Source of the DNA: JAYVSZ01 sp043774925 | GTDB taxonomy: Bacteria; Pseudomonadota; Gammaproteobacteria; Burkholderiales; Methylophilaceae | Direction: 5' to 3' | Assembly (NCBI GenBank): GCA_043774925.1 | Contig: JAYVSZ010000019.1 | Location: 1 to 36,527 of the forward strand | Length of the DNA: 36,527 nucleotides | In this document: positions 22,315 to 31,483 of the stretch, piece by piece | Position numbering within the stretch: position 1 is the first letter of the stretch | Layout: each line of letters starts with the position of its first letter | Program-made: the position numbers and the translations under genes | Notes under the pieces: generated by a model | What the model was told of the DNA's origin: nothing | The model's input: the letters and a program-made list of their open reading frames with translations, nothing else | Database searches by the model: none

Positions 22315-23001
22315 TTATGTTTTGCGCTGCAGAATGTTGGTGAACTCTTCCATAAAGCTCTCGTAACGCACAGAAAGCCTATCTACTTTTGAGGCAAAAC
22401 GGTTATAGGCAATCACCGCGGGAATTGCCGCGAATAAGCCTATGGCCGTGGCCACCAGCGCTTCGGCAATACCTGGCGCCACTTGGCTAAGTGTTGCTTG
22501 TGCAACGCTTGAGAGGCCGCGAAACGCGTTCATAATGCCCCAAACTGTGCCAAATAAGCCAATGTACGGGCTTACTGAGCCGACAGAGGCGAGAAAAGGT
22601 AAGTGCGCGTCTAGGTCATCCAGCTCGCGATTGTAAGTGGCGCGCATGGCGCGGCGCGCGCCTTCCATCACATCGGAAACGTCCATTTTTGTTTCCAAAT
22701 GTGCTTGCTGTTTATGGCGAATAAATTCCTTAAAACCCGCCTCGAATATGGCTGCCATGCCTTGCGGCTTGCGACGTCCCGTGCTTAAACCATCGTAAAG
22801 TTTATTCAAATCGCCGCCAGACCAAAAACCATTTTCAAAATTTTCCGCATCCGCTTCGGCATTTTTGATGGTAAATACTTTAATAAAAATATACCACCAA
22901 GAAAACAGCGAGGTGATGAGCAAAATCGCCATCACTCCTTGCACGGGCAGGCTGGCGCCAGTAATCAGGGTCAATAAAGACATATCGTTTGCGACACTCA
23001 T
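22315..23001 (-). CDS. tolQ: TolQ, proton-channel subunit of the Tol motor
   Basis: A 228-residue ExbB/TolQ/MotA-family protein with three membrane helices: about 17-37 (VQGVMAILLITSLFSWWY), about 135-160 (PFLASVGSVSPYIGLFGTVWGI) and about 170-195 (GIAEALVATAIGLFAAIPAV). The second and third helices line the proton path around the TolR Asp. First of the tolQRAB-pal-cpoB set and 2 nt after ybgC. Confidence 0.97.
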   Translation of the reverse strand: MSVANDMSLLTLITGASLPVQGVMAILLITSLFSWWYIFIKVFTIKNAEADAENFENGFWSGGDLNKLYDGLSTGRRKPQGMAAIFEAGFKEFIRHKQQAHLETKMDVSDVMEGARRAMRATYNRELDDLDAHLPFLASVGSVSPYIGLFGTVWGIMNAFRGLSSVAQATLSQVAPGIAEALVATAIGLFAAIPAVIAYNRFASKVDRLSVRYESFMEEFTNILQRKT

Positions 23002-23003
23002 AG

Positions 23004-23408
23004 TTACTCCAACTTTAATAAAATTTCTTTTGGAATTGCAACAGGCCTGAAAGTTTGCGGATTGACGCAGGCAACCTTTACAAGCCCCTGTACCAATATT
23101 GTTGATGCTACCATGATGGTTTGTGCGACCTCGAAACTGCTGCGGCCGATTTTCACAATTTCACTTGTTATTGTAAGTAAGTCATTAAACTTCGCTGGCT
23201 TTTTAAAGTCAAGTTGTACGCCACACACCACAATCACCACGTTCAACTCATCTCGCAAATACGTCTGCTCAAAGCCTAAGTTGCGCAGCCATTCTGTGCG
23301 GGCGCGCTCCATAAAGTTTAAATATTGGCTGTGATACACCACGCCGCCTGCATCCGTGTCTTCGTAATAAACACGCACCTGCCAATTAAATAGTTTTACT
23401 GTTGCCAA
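23004..23408 (-). CDS. ybgC: acyl-CoA thioesterase YbgC
   Basis: A 134-residue hotdog-fold thioesterase of the 4-hydroxybenzoyl-CoA type. The catalytic signature YYEDTDAGGVVYHSQYLNFMERAR is at about residues 14-37, with D18 the probable nucleophile/base. In gammaproteobacteria the protein heads the tol operon and interacts with acyl carrier protein. Here it overlaps the end of ruvB by 13 nt and precedes tolQ by 2 nt, so ruvB through cpoB is one transcript candidate. Confidence 0.95.
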   Translation of the reverse strand: MATVKLFNWQVRVYYEDTDAGGVVYHSQYLNFMERARTEWLRNLGFEQTYLRDELNVVIVVCGVQLDFKKPAKFNDLLTITSEIVKIGRSSFEVAQTIMVASTILVQGLVKVACVNPQTFRPVAIPKEILLKLE

Positions 23409-24433
23409 ACTTCACCCGTCGCAATGGTTTTAGGCACTTGTAGGCCAAAATGTTGATACGCTAGGCTGGTTGCCACGCGCCCGCGCGGCGTGCGCATAAG
23501 GTAGCCTTGCTGAATTAAATACGGCTCGAGCACGTCTTCAATCGTATCGCGCTCCTCGCCAATCGCCGCCGCCAAGTTATCCAAACCCACTGGGCCGCCA
23601 CCAAACTTTTCCAGCACCGCTTGCAGTAACTTTCTGTCCATCACGTCAAAACCTAAATTATCCACATCCAACATTTTAAGCGCCGCATCAGCGACTTCGG
23701 CGCTCACATTGCCATCCGATTTCACTTGCGCGTAATCGCGCACGCGGCGCAGTAAACGATTGGCAATACGCGGTGTGCCGCGCGAACGCTTGGCGATTTC
23801 ATTTGCGCCAGAATCGGTCATTTTTACTTCTAATAAAGTTGCGCTGCGATGTACGATGCGGCCAAGTTCTTCGGCCGTGTAGAATTCGAGCCGCGATACG
23901 ATGCCGAAACGATCTCGCAATGGATTGGTAAGCATGCCCGCGCGCGTGGTGGCGCCTATCAGCGTAAATGGCGCTAAATCAAGCCGCACAGAGCGTGCCG
24001 CAGGGCCTTCGCCAATCATAATATCAAGGCGATAATCTTCCATCGCGGGGTATAAAATTTCTTCTACCACGGGGGAAAGGCGATGAATTTCGTCGATAAA
24101 CAGCACATCATTTGGTTCGAGATTCGTCAGCAGCGCAGCTAAATCGCCAGCTCGCTCTAGCACTGGGCCTGAGGTTTGGCGCATGTTGACGCCCATTTCG
24201 CGCGCAATAATGTGTGCCAACGTGGTTTTGCCTAAACCTGGCGGGCCAAATAACAGCACGTGATCTAGGGCCTCTGCACGGCCGCGCGCAGCGTTGATGA
24301 AAATTTCTAATTGGCCTCGCGCTTTTTCTTGCCCCACGTATTCATCTAGCACTTTTGGGCGTAATGCGCGCTCAATCACCTCTTCTTGAGGGCTTTCGGC
24401 AGCAGGGGCGATGAGGCGATCGGTTTCAATCAT
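23396..24433 (-). CDS. ruvB: Holliday junction branch-migration ATPase RuvB
   Basis: A 345-residue AAA+ motor of the RuvAB complex. Walker A GPPGLGKTT is near 65-73, Walker B LFIDEIHRL near 112-120, sensor 1 LIGATTRAG near 158-166, and the arginine-finger region LRDRFGIVSRLEFY follows. The C-terminal winged helix ends TPRGRVATSLAYQHFGL. Length is standard. Unusually it is 6.3 kb away from ruvA, with a signalling gene module in between, while keeping its usual link to ybgC-tol. Confidence 0.97.
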   Translation of the reverse strand: MIETDRLIAPAAESPQEEVIERALRPKVLDEYVGQEKARGQLEIFINAARGRAEALDHVLLFGPPGLGKTTLAHIIAREMGVNMRQTSGPVLERAGDLAALLTNLEPNDVLFIDEIHRLSPVVEEILYPAMEDYRLDIMIGEGPAARSVRLDLAPFTLIGATTRAGMLTNPLRDRFGIVSRLEFYTAEELGRIVHRSATLLEVKMTDSGANEIAKRSRGTPRIANRLLRRVRDYAQVKSDGNVSAEVADAALKMLDVDNLGFDVMDRKLLQAVLEKFGGGPVGLDNLAAAIGEERDTIEDVLEPYLIQQGYLMRTPRGRVATSLAYQHFGLQVPKTIATGEVWQQ

Positions 24434-24494
24434 GGTGTTTTTTGCGCAACGATATTAAGCCTCTATTATGAGTTTAGCCATATTATCTATTAAA

Positions 24495-26609
24495 CTAGCT
24501 GTTTAATAGGGAAAAATTCTCAATCATTTTTTTCAAAACGGTAGGCGCGCCTAAATAATGGCCTTGCCCGTAATGCACGCCAATGGCTTGCAGCTCTCGT
24601 AAAATCTCTTTGTTTTCTACAAACTCAGCCACTGTTTTGATGTTCATTGCCTCTGCAACGCTGTGGATAGAGCGCACCATGGCGTGATCGATTTTGTTTT
24701 CGTGCATTTCCCTAACAAAGGAGCCATCTATTTTTAAGTAATCCACTTCAAAATTCTTCAGGTACATGAACGATGACATGCCGCTGCCAAAGTCATCCAA
24801 CGCGAATTTACAGCCAATTTTTCTGAGTTCAGTGAATAAATTGATGGTGTTTTTTAAGTTGACAATCGCTGCAGTTTCAGTGATTTCAAAGCAAATAGCA
24901 CTTGGTGGAATGGCGTAAATAGCGAATTGTTCGCGAATATAGCCTAACAGACTTTTATCGCCAAGCGAGGTGCCAGATATATTAATTGAGAAAACATAAT
25001 CACATTTCTCATGACTTTTATCGAGCAGTTTACGATAAGCAGCGAATGTGTTTTTTATCACCCAGCGGTCAATATTGGGCATTAAATGGTAGCGCTCCGC
25101 CGATGGAATAAAGCTGGTTGGCAGCGTTATTTCGCCATCCAAGCCCACTTTTCTAATCAAAATTTCATAATGAAGTTGCTGCGGCACACTCTCAGAAAGT
25201 GGAATAATAGGCTGGCAAAAAAGGATAAAACGATCGTCATCAATTTCATCCGTCATGTCAGAAACCGCTTCAACAGCCGTTTGCCGCTGCACGATTTCTA
25301 CATCGCCTTGGTTATACAAAAAGCTTTGGTTGCGCCCCGCTTTTTTTGCAGAATAACAAGCGGCATCAGCCGCATGCATAATGTCGCTGATATTTGGGAA
25401 GCTTGAATTGATGACCACAATACCAATACTGACGCCGATATTGAACACTTTGTCCTCATGCGCAAAACGATAATCGCGCACTAATTTAAGCAGTTTATTG
25501 GTAATTTGATTGGCATCCACCAAGCTACAATTTTCTAAAAGCAAGCCAAATTCATCGCCGCCAATACGTGCTAAGGTGTCGCGATCGCGCATTTTATTGG
25601 CAAATAGCGCGCTAATTTGCCGCAACAATTCATCGCCAGCATTATGGCCAGAGGTATCATTCACCAATTTAAATTGGTCTAAATCTAAATAGCAAAACAC
25701 ATGCTGAATATGATTTTCATGTGCGCTTTTTAGGCAACGCTCAAGCCGCACTTCGAACTCACGGCGATTAATTAATCCTGTTAAATCATCATGTTGTGTT
25801 TGGTAGCGAAGCAGTGCGGTGGCGTCATGCACTCTTTCTTGCATATGCTCATAAGCATTTTTAAGGCTTTGAGACATGGAATTAAAGCCTTTTTGCAATA
25901 CTTGCAATTCGCCACTGGAGTTTTCTGTGATGGTTTGCGAGAAAATGCCTTCGCCCACCTTATTCACCGCATGTGCAATTTCTTGAATCGGCTTGGTAAT
26001 GTCGCGGCCAATCATCCATGCGATGAGTGAACTCGCCAGCAACCCTAGCAAACCTATCAAAATGATTTTTACCATTAAACCTTGCTGAATATTTTGCAAT
26101 CCCATGTTGCTTAAATCAACATAGACACGACCAATTTCTAGCTGCGGGTTACTTGGTGTTGCTGCATTATTGACTTCGCCCGCCGCCGGAAAGTCATCAA
26201 TCTCCACCAAACTTCGCTCAATGGGAGAAACAAAAATAATGCCGTTTTCCCAAGCCAGCTCTTGCACATGATCATTGTTGATTTGGGCGATGAGTTCGGG
26301 CGCTATCGGTCGCCCGCTCAGCGCCAGCACTTTGCCTTGTTTATCTGTCACCATCACAGTTTTAAGTTCTTGCTCGTTAGTGAGCGCTTGCTGTGCTAAC
26401 TTTTGCAAGGTTTGCGTGTTGCCAGAAATGACACCATACTCGGTTGCAGGCGCTAATTGGGTGGCGATGATGCGTCCGCGGTCATGTAATGACTGATTCA
26501 ATACGGTGAACACTTTTGTGATAGCATAGCCAGCCAAAATCATGGCGAAAAGCACCGCTGGCATGGTACCCAAAAGGATTACTCTAGATTTAATGCCTAA
26601 ATTTTTCAT
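24495..26609 (-). CDS. membrane-bound GGDEF-EAL c-di-GMP signalling protein
   Basis: A 704-residue protein in the inner membrane. Helix 1 (about 10-31) and helix 2 (about 180-200) bound a periplasmic sensor domain of about 150 residues with ATEYGVISGN, reminiscent of the CHASE8/BarA-like type. A HAMP domain (about 202-255) follows. The GGDEF domain has an intact GGDEF (350-354) and an inhibitory I-site RxxD (341-344). In the EAL domain the signature is EIL (482-484), keeping the metal-binding Glu; NIS, EITET, DDFGSG, LKIDG and AEFVEN are also present. So both making and degrading c-di-GMP look possible. Its start overlaps the upstream binding-protein gene by 4 nt, so the two are coupled. Confidence 0.93.
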   Translation of the reverse strand: MKNLGIKSRVILLGTMPAVLFAMILAGYAITKVFTVLNQSLHDRGRIIATQLAPATEYGVISGNTQTLQKLAQQALTNEQELKTVMVTDKQGKVLALSGRPIAPELIAQINNDHVQELAWENGIIFVSPIERSLVEIDDFPAAGEVNNAATPSNPQLEIGRVYVDLSNMGLQNIQQGLMVKIILIGLLGLLASSLIAWMIGRDITKPIQEIAHAVNKVGEGIFSQTITENSSGELQVLQKGFNSMSQSLKNAYEHMQERVHDATALLRYQTQHDDLTGLINRREFEVRLERCLKSAHENHIQHVFCYLDLDQFKLVNDTSGHNAGDELLRQISALFANKMRDRDTLARIGGDEFGLLLENCSLVDANQITNKLLKLVRDYRFAHEDKVFNIGVSIGIVVINSSFPNISDIMHAADAACYSAKKAGRNQSFLYNQGDVEIVQRQTAVEAVSDMTDEIDDDRFILFCQPIIPLSESVPQQLHYEILIRKVGLDGEITLPTSFIPSAERYHLMPNIDRWVIKNTFAAYRKLLDKSHEKCDYVFSINISGTSLGDKSLLGYIREQFAIYAIPPSAICFEITETAAIVNLKNTINLFTELRKIGCKFALDDFGSGMSSFMYLKNFEVDYLKIDGSFVREMHENKIDHAMVRSIHSVAEAMNIKTVAEFVENKEILRELQAIGVHYGQGHYLGAPTVLKKMIENFSLLNS

Positions 26610-27595
26610 TTAATATGCGTCTCTTCATGCTCAACTTGCTCCACCGACTCTAATTGAAGCATCTTGCTATACAGTATGTCATCATCCATCAATGTAATGT
26701 TGAGAGAACGCGCCACTTGGCGATTCACTAAAATAGAAAAATATTTAGGCGCTTGTGGCGGTGGCAGCAAACTAGGCGCTTGTTGCGCGGCAAGTGCAAT
26801 TTCTGCTGCTTGCTTGGCCAATTGCTTGGTACTGCTATACACCGCAGCCAGCGCGCCTGCCCGCACATAAGATTGTGAATAGCCAAAAACAGGTTTTTGA
26901 TGTCGATAACTGGTCAACAATATCGGCTCTGCCGTTTCCCGATTGTAGATAAGCGGATCTGGAATCGCCAATAATACATCGTTTGCATCTAATACTTTTG
27001 TTAGTTTTGGGATAATATCGGATACTTGACTTACATTTTCCACCCCCAAACTTAGGCCAACTTCTTCCGCTTCCTCTGTGAGGTAATCGGTGTATTTCGC
27101 AGAGGTTGTTCCTAACAAAACGCCTAACTTTTTGGTTTCTGGCAAAATGGTTTTAATCAGCGAAATTTGCCGCCAATAAGGCTGATCCAACACAATCGCG
27201 CTAAAATTACCCAAATCACGCTTGCTCTTACTCAACAGTGCGTTAAACGATGGCATTGGCGTAAATACGCCCAAAACCGGTGTGGTATATTTTAATTTAC
27301 TTGCCACCTCCATCGCTTTTACGCCCAGCGTAATCACCAACTCGCTATTTTCTGCTACCGCAAGTTTATCCGACTCTTTTAATTCGATTACTTTGACTTT
27401 TAAGTTGTTGTTTTTTACGGCAGCAAGTTCTGCTTTAAAGCCTTCTACAAACTCAAGATTGGTTTCTGTTGGCGTGCTCATGACAATGGTCACGCCAGTA
27501 TAGGCATGCGCAAAAAATGGCGCAAACAAAGCCAGCATTAGCGCAAATTGCACAAATGCACTTAAAACATTTCTGTTTTTACTTTTGTAATTCAT
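26606..27595 (-). CDS. periplasmic ABC-type substrate-binding protein (ABC_sub_bind/TrpX-like)
   Basis: This 329-residue secreted protein has a signal peptide (about 1-31, ending FFAHA) and a two-lobed fold typical of the uncharacterised ABC_sub_bind family: TGVTIVMSTPTETNLEFVEG, VITLGVKAMEVA, PVLGVFTPMP, KKLGVLLGTTSAKYTDYL, LLAIPDPLIYN and KPVFGYSQSYVRAGALAAVY. No permease or ATPase gene is in the window. It is followed with a 4-nt overlap by the GGDEF-EAL gene and preceded by a TonB receptor gene. A sensor role, presenting a ligand to the GGDEF-EAL sensor domain, is inferred by analogy with NspS-MbaA of Vibrio cholerae. The ligand is unknown. Confidence 0.88.
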   Translation of the reverse strand: MNYKSKNRNVLSAFVQFALMLALFAPFFAHAYTGVTIVMSTPTETNLEFVEGFKAELAAVKNNNLKVKVIELKESDKLAVAENSELVITLGVKAMEVASKLKYTTPVLGVFTPMPSFNALLSKSKRDLGNFSAIVLDQPYWRQISLIKTILPETKKLGVLLGTTSAKYTDYLTEEAEEVGLSLGVENVSQVSDIIPKLTKVLDANDVLLAIPDPLIYNRETAEPILLTSYRHQKPVFGYSQSYVRAGALAAVYSSTKQLAKQAAEIALAAQQAPSLLPPPQAPKYFSILVNRQVARSLNITLMDDDILYSKMLQLESVEQVEHEETHIK

Positions 27596-27633
27596 CTATT
27601 TCCATTACTTCAACTGCTATTTTTTCAAAACAC

Positions 27634-29766
27634 TTAAAAATCAAAGCTCAAATTAATACGTGCGCGGCGTTTGGCCGTGTTGTAATCCGCAAATTCGTGA
27701 TAATGACTGTCAAATAAGTTTTCGACCACAGCAGAAACCTCACCATTCCGAGCGCCTAAATTAAATTTACGTGCTAATCTAACGTCTGCCCTCCTAATTA
27801 AGCCTACAGGGTCGCCATCGCCAAGGGCGGCTACTTTTCCCGTTTGATAATATGCAAGACTCCCATCCCACTTATCATCAAATTGATGTGTTATTAAGGC
27901 ACTCACCGTATCACTGGGCATGGAATCAGCAAAATCTCTTGGCAGACCAGTTGGGCTTGTATAAATATTGACATGGGCATAATTCAGCAATAGGTTTGTA
28001 CTGCTCGCTAAGCGCCAACTCAATTGCGCTTCAAAGCCATCAGTGCCCACACAGCCAGCGTTTGCGAAATTAGCAACCTTATTGCCATTAGTCACCAATA
28101 CAAAGGCAGGTGGCGCTTTAAAAGTCCTGCTGTTTAGCCCAATATGGTCAGAAATACTGTCATGAAATAGTCTTGCATCTAAACTCAATGCGCCAATTTT
28201 TCCCAAATAGCCAATTTCTCTTGAAACAATCCGTTCTGGATCCACATTGCCCTTGTCGGCCGCATATTGAAAAAGTATTGAAGGGAATGGCGCTTTAGCA
28301 GGAATAACAAAACTGCGATTAAATTTTTCTTCAAGATAATTTGGCGTACGCAACGCTGATGAAATACCAAAACGTAGCGTGTGATTGGGAAATGGCTTGA
28401 AGTTAATGCTAGCACGCGGAGAAATACCAGTCCCAGTAAAATCGTTATGTTCTACCATAGCGCCAGCATTCAACACCAACTTTTCGTTCGCTTGCCATTC
28501 CACATGGCCAAATAGGCGTTGCAGATTAAAATAATCTGTTTCGCCAGTGCCTAAATAATGCGGCGCATACATACTATCTCGCCGCAAACTACCACCCCAA
28601 ACCACTCTAATTTTTTTACCTATAGAAAAATTATGTTGTGCTTCAATATCGTATCGCTCGGCCTCAACTGGATTTTGAATCGTAATGGTATTGCTCAACA
28701 AAGCATTAGCCGCCGCCGCTGCTTGTTTATTGGCCGATGCGATGACTGCTGGGGGGGGCTGAATGTGGAATTTATTTTCAAATGCTGTCAAAATGTTTCT
28801 TCGAGTAATTGCGGCAACAGCTGGCCGCAAATTTGCAGAAGTAGCAGTATCATCCGACCTATCAAAAGAGTGGTACGCCTGCAAAGAAAAATCACTGTCG
28901 TCAGACACATTATGCCGCCAGCGAATCAGCTCATAATGGTTATTAATATCTTTCTCGCGCGGCAAAAATATCGCATTATCTTTGGTAATTTCACCTTCTT
29001 CGCGGTCGCCATCCGCCAAGCCAAACTCCAGCTCCAAGTTATTTTTATCGTTAATGCGATAATCGGCTTGCGCGTTTAAAAATTGTGTACGCTTAAAATC
29101 ATTGCGATTATCAAAGCCATCGTCGCTTCGATAACCCACCGTCACCCGGTACGCTAAGTCCTCCATCTTGCCCGCGTGCCGATAAAACGCCTCATTGCGA
29201 CCATTACCATGCGTTGCGATGATGCTGTTGCTTGGCGCCTCACTTGGCTGTTGGGTGATGATGTTGATGACACCGAAGAAAGAATTCGCACCGTAACTGG
29301 CCGCATTAGGTCCACGCGTCACTTCTATGCGCTCAATATCGGCGATGGCCAGTGGCAGCTCACTCCATTGCACACCGCCGTACAAAGGACTATAAACAGA
29401 GCGCCCATTGATGAGTACTTGCATCGCGCCTGCGTAGGCGCTGGTCATGCCGTGATAGCTCACGACATGGTTGGTGTTATGCACAAAGCCCGCGTTTGCC
29501 GCCACATACATGCCTGGCACTAGGCGAAAAATTTCGGGCAAATCGACGATGCCAGAAGCGCGAATGGTGGCGCGATCAATAATTGTCACGGCGGAAGGCA
29601 CATCAGACAAAGGCTGCGAGAGACGCGAAACTGTGAGGACTTTGGGCACATCGCCAAGATAGTCGTCTTCAGAAACGATTAACTCTTCGCGCTCTTCAGC
29701 GTATGCAATGCGTAAAAACATGCCAAAAAACAGCATGAACAATAGCGTATATACTCGCTTATCCAT
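27634..29766 (-). CDS. TonB-dependent outer-membrane receptor
   Basis: A 710-residue receptor with signal peptide (about 1-23). A possible TonB box lies in EELIVSEDD, and a plug domain (about 45-165) includes SAVTIIDRATIRASGIVDLP and IERIEVTRGPNAASYGANSF. A 22-stranded barrel to the C-terminus ends in the Phe-terminated ARINLSFDF. There is no N-terminal STN signalling domain. It is the first of three genes transcribed together, 38 nt before the binding protein. The barrel has no recognisable substrate signature; siderophore, vitamin or metal complex are all open. TATAAA boxes lie in the 74-nt gap upstream. Confidence 0.92.
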   Translation of the reverse strand: MDKRVYTLLFMLFFGMFLRIAYAEEREELIVSEDDYLGDVPKVLTVSRLSQPLSDVPSAVTIIDRATIRASGIVDLPEIFRLVPGMYVAANAGFVHNTNHVVSYHGMTSAYAGAMQVLINGRSVYSPLYGGVQWSELPLAIADIERIEVTRGPNAASYGANSFFGVINIITQQPSEAPSNSIIATHGNGRNEAFYRHAGKMEDLAYRVTVGYRSDDGFDNRNDFKRTQFLNAQADYRINDKNNLELEFGLADGDREEGEITKDNAIFLPREKDINNHYELIRWRHNVSDDSDFSLQAYHSFDRSDDTATSANLRPAVAAITRRNILTAFENKFHIQPPPAVIASANKQAAAAANALLSNTITIQNPVEAERYDIEAQHNFSIGKKIRVVWGGSLRRDSMYAPHYLGTGETDYFNLQRLFGHVEWQANEKLVLNAGAMVEHNDFTGTGISPRASINFKPFPNHTLRFGISSALRTPNYLEEKFNRSFVIPAKAPFPSILFQYAADKGNVDPERIVSREIGYLGKIGALSLDARLFHDSISDHIGLNSRTFKAPPAFVLVTNGNKVANFANAGCVGTDGFEAQLSWRLASSTNLLLNYAHVNIYTSPTGLPRDFADSMPSDTVSALITHQFDDKWDGSLAYYQTGKVAALGDGDPVGLIRRADVRLARKFNLGARNGEVSAVVENLFDSHYHEFADYNTAKRRARINLSFDF

Positions 29767-29840
29767 TTGAATTTATCCCTAATAATCTCTCAAAACTACT
29801 GTGCTTATAACGAGCTTACTTTATACCACAGTGCTTTATA

Positions 29841-30725
29841 TCACAGTATTTTGGCTTTGATTCTTGCCCAATATTGACGCACCAGCAACAAAATAGGCAC
29901 GCCTATCAACAACCAAGGCAATGCGCTCATTAAGAACGTGATCATTGCCGCAAAACTTTCCATCATTACACGCCCAGCGTCTTTAAGCGCGCGTGCAACT
30001 GGCGCAAAGAAGCCATGCTCGGTAAGGCCTTGTGCGGCAGTAAAGTTGATATTGACGGCGACCAAATCGGTCTCTTGCGACAAAATTTTGCGCATGCTGA
30101 CAATGCTATCAAGCTCGGTTTGCGTGTTCACAAGCTCGCGCTGCACCTCTATTAAATCTTTAAATTTGGCCGATTTATCGCCAAGCATCACGCGCAATTG
30201 ATCTCTAAACTCGGTTAAGTTTTTAATACGCGCATCGGCATCAACCACTTGATTCGTTTTGTCTTCAGATTCGCGGCCGTGCTGAGTAATCTCGCCATTG
30301 GTTGCCAAGCCCGATAAGAAAATCTCCACATTTCGCGGCGGAATACGCACGCTGAGGCTTGCAGATGGCGGGCTATAAGGCGTTTCTTTATTGTAATTAG
30401 CGCCCAGCATTTGGCAATTGAGCAGTTCGCAATGTTTTACTGCAGCGTCAAAACTCGCTTGCATATTTTCTGCGGGTGTTTCAATGGTGAGGTTATGGCG
30501 TAAAGCAATGTATTTTTTGATTTCCGCGTGGTTGGTGCTCGGCTCGCTAATTTGGGTGAGACTTTGCTCCGCGCCGCCCTCAGCTCGTGCCATCATCTTA
30601 GCTTCCGGCATGGCTGCATCGGCAGGCATGGCTTGCGGCGCGGCAGATGGCGCATTTGCGCCTTGTTTACCACAGGCAAAAAGTGCGAAAAACACCAACA
30701 AAAGTCCAAGCTTTTTCATGGCCAA
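29841..30725 (-). CDS. DUF4349 lipoprotein
   Basis: A 294-residue envelope protein. The lipobox LFAC (lipidated Cys at about 18) is followed by an Ala/Pro/Met-rich stretch. The DUF4349 core starts at about 68 (KKYIALRHNLTIETPAENMQ). A coiled-coil-like segment lies near 170-215 (LRVMLGDKSAKFKDLIEVQR, LVNTQTELDSIVS). A C-terminal membrane helix (about 260-283, FLMSALPWLLIGVPILLLV) and a basic tail follow. Function of DUF4349 is unknown. It begins 3 nt after ruvA stops, so it is read with ruvA. Confidence 0.88.
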   Translation of the reverse strand: MAMKKLGLLLVFFALFACGKQGANAPSAAPQAMPADAAMPEAKMMARAEGGAEQSLTQISEPSTNHAEIKKYIALRHNLTIETPAENMQASFDAAVKHCELLNCQMLGANYNKETPYSPPSASLSVRIPPRNVEIFLSGLATNGEITQHGRESEDKTNQVVDADARIKNLTEFRDQLRVMLGDKSAKFKDLIEVQRELVNTQTELDSIVSMRKILSQETDLVAVNINFTAAQGLTEHGFFAPVARALKDAGRVMMESFAAMITFLMSALPWLLIGVPILLLVRQYWARIKAKIL

Positions 30726-30728
30726 CTC

Positions 30729-31301
30729 CTATTTAGATAAGGATTTTAATGCTTGCTTAATGCCGTCGGAAACGCCAACTTCTTTATCCAACAATTTCAC
30801 TGCGGCTACCGCCTCACGTTCATTGTAACCCAATGCCAGCAATGCGTTCAGCACATCGTGCGAGGCAGATTTTGGTTGGCTGCTTGCGGTCACGCTGGCG
30901 ATGCTAAATTTATCTTTTAGCTCTAAAAGTAAGCGCTCAGCCGTTTTTTTACCCACGCCCGGAATGCGCGTCAACATGGCAACTTCTTGCATGCTGACTG
31001 CCTGCACTAAATCCTCAATCGACACGCCACTTAAAATAGATAACGCCGATTTTGCGCCAATGCCGTTGACTTTTAAGAGCTGTTTAAACGTGCTGCGTTC
31101 TTGCTCCGAGCCAAAGCCATACAGCAATTGCGCGTCTTCGCGCACCACAAAGTAAGTCAGCAATACGATTTTTGTACCGATTTCAGGCAAGTTGTAAAAA
31201 GTGCTCATCGGCACTTCAACCTCGTAGCCGACGCCATTGCAATCTATCAGCACATGTGGCGGTGTTTTTTCGAGCAAAATTCCGTTTAACCTTGCAATCA
31301 T
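30729..31301 (-). CDS. ruvA: Holliday junction-binding protein RuvA
   Basis: A 190-residue tetrameric junction-binding subunit. The N-terminal OB fold (MIARLNGILLEKTPPHVLID), the two helix-hairpin-helix motifs (LLKVNGIGAKSALSILSG and MLTRIPGVGKKTAERLLLEL) and the C-terminal RuvB-contact domain (LLALGYNEREAVAAVKLL) are all present. It lies 176 nt after ruvC, a gap filled mainly by a palindromic element, and runs into the DUF4349 gene instead of ruvB. Confidence 0.97.
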   Translation of the reverse strand: MIARLNGILLEKTPPHVLIDCNGVGYEVEVPMSTFYNLPEIGTKIVLLTYFVVREDAQLLYGFGSEQERSTFKQLLKVNGIGAKSALSILSGVSIEDLVQAVSMQEVAMLTRIPGVGKKTAERLLLELKDKFSIASVTASSQPKSASHDVLNALLALGYNEREAVAAVKLLDKEVGVSDGIKQALKSLSK

Positions 31302-31354
31302 TTATTTTCTACTTTCATCAAGCTGTTATTTAAAATGCCTGCGGAAATTTCATC

Positions 31355-31483
31355 TTTTAAAATGATTATAGCGAAACGAGACAAGGCGCAGATTTAATTT
31401 TATGAATGCGCATACGGGTTTGTATGCAATTGAATAAAATTGAAGGGGTAACGCTGAATCGTGACGCTAGAATGATTTTAAAT
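31355..31483. mobile_element. 129-bp MITE-like palindromic element between ruvC and ruvA
   Basis: Terminal inverted repeats: TTTTAAAATGATTATAGCG (31355-31373) matches the reverse complement of CGCTAGAATGATTTTAAAT (31465-31483) at 16 of 19 positions. The centre holds GCATAC-GGGTTT-GTATGC. It is non-coding. The right repeat overlaps the ruvC 3' end, supplying its last sense codon and stop. Copy number in the genome is not known, so mobility is inference. Confidence 0.55.

Noticed and set aside
24487..24509. CTATTAAAC/GTTTAATAG palindrome at the GGDEF-EAL stop codon as a terminator
   Set aside because: It is AT-rich, overlaps the stop codon and has no T tract on the minus strand, so I did not list it as a feature.
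26606..27595. Complete ABC importer at the binding-protein gene
   Set aside because: No permease or ATPase gene is present in the flanking sequence; the partner is a GGDEF-EAL protein.
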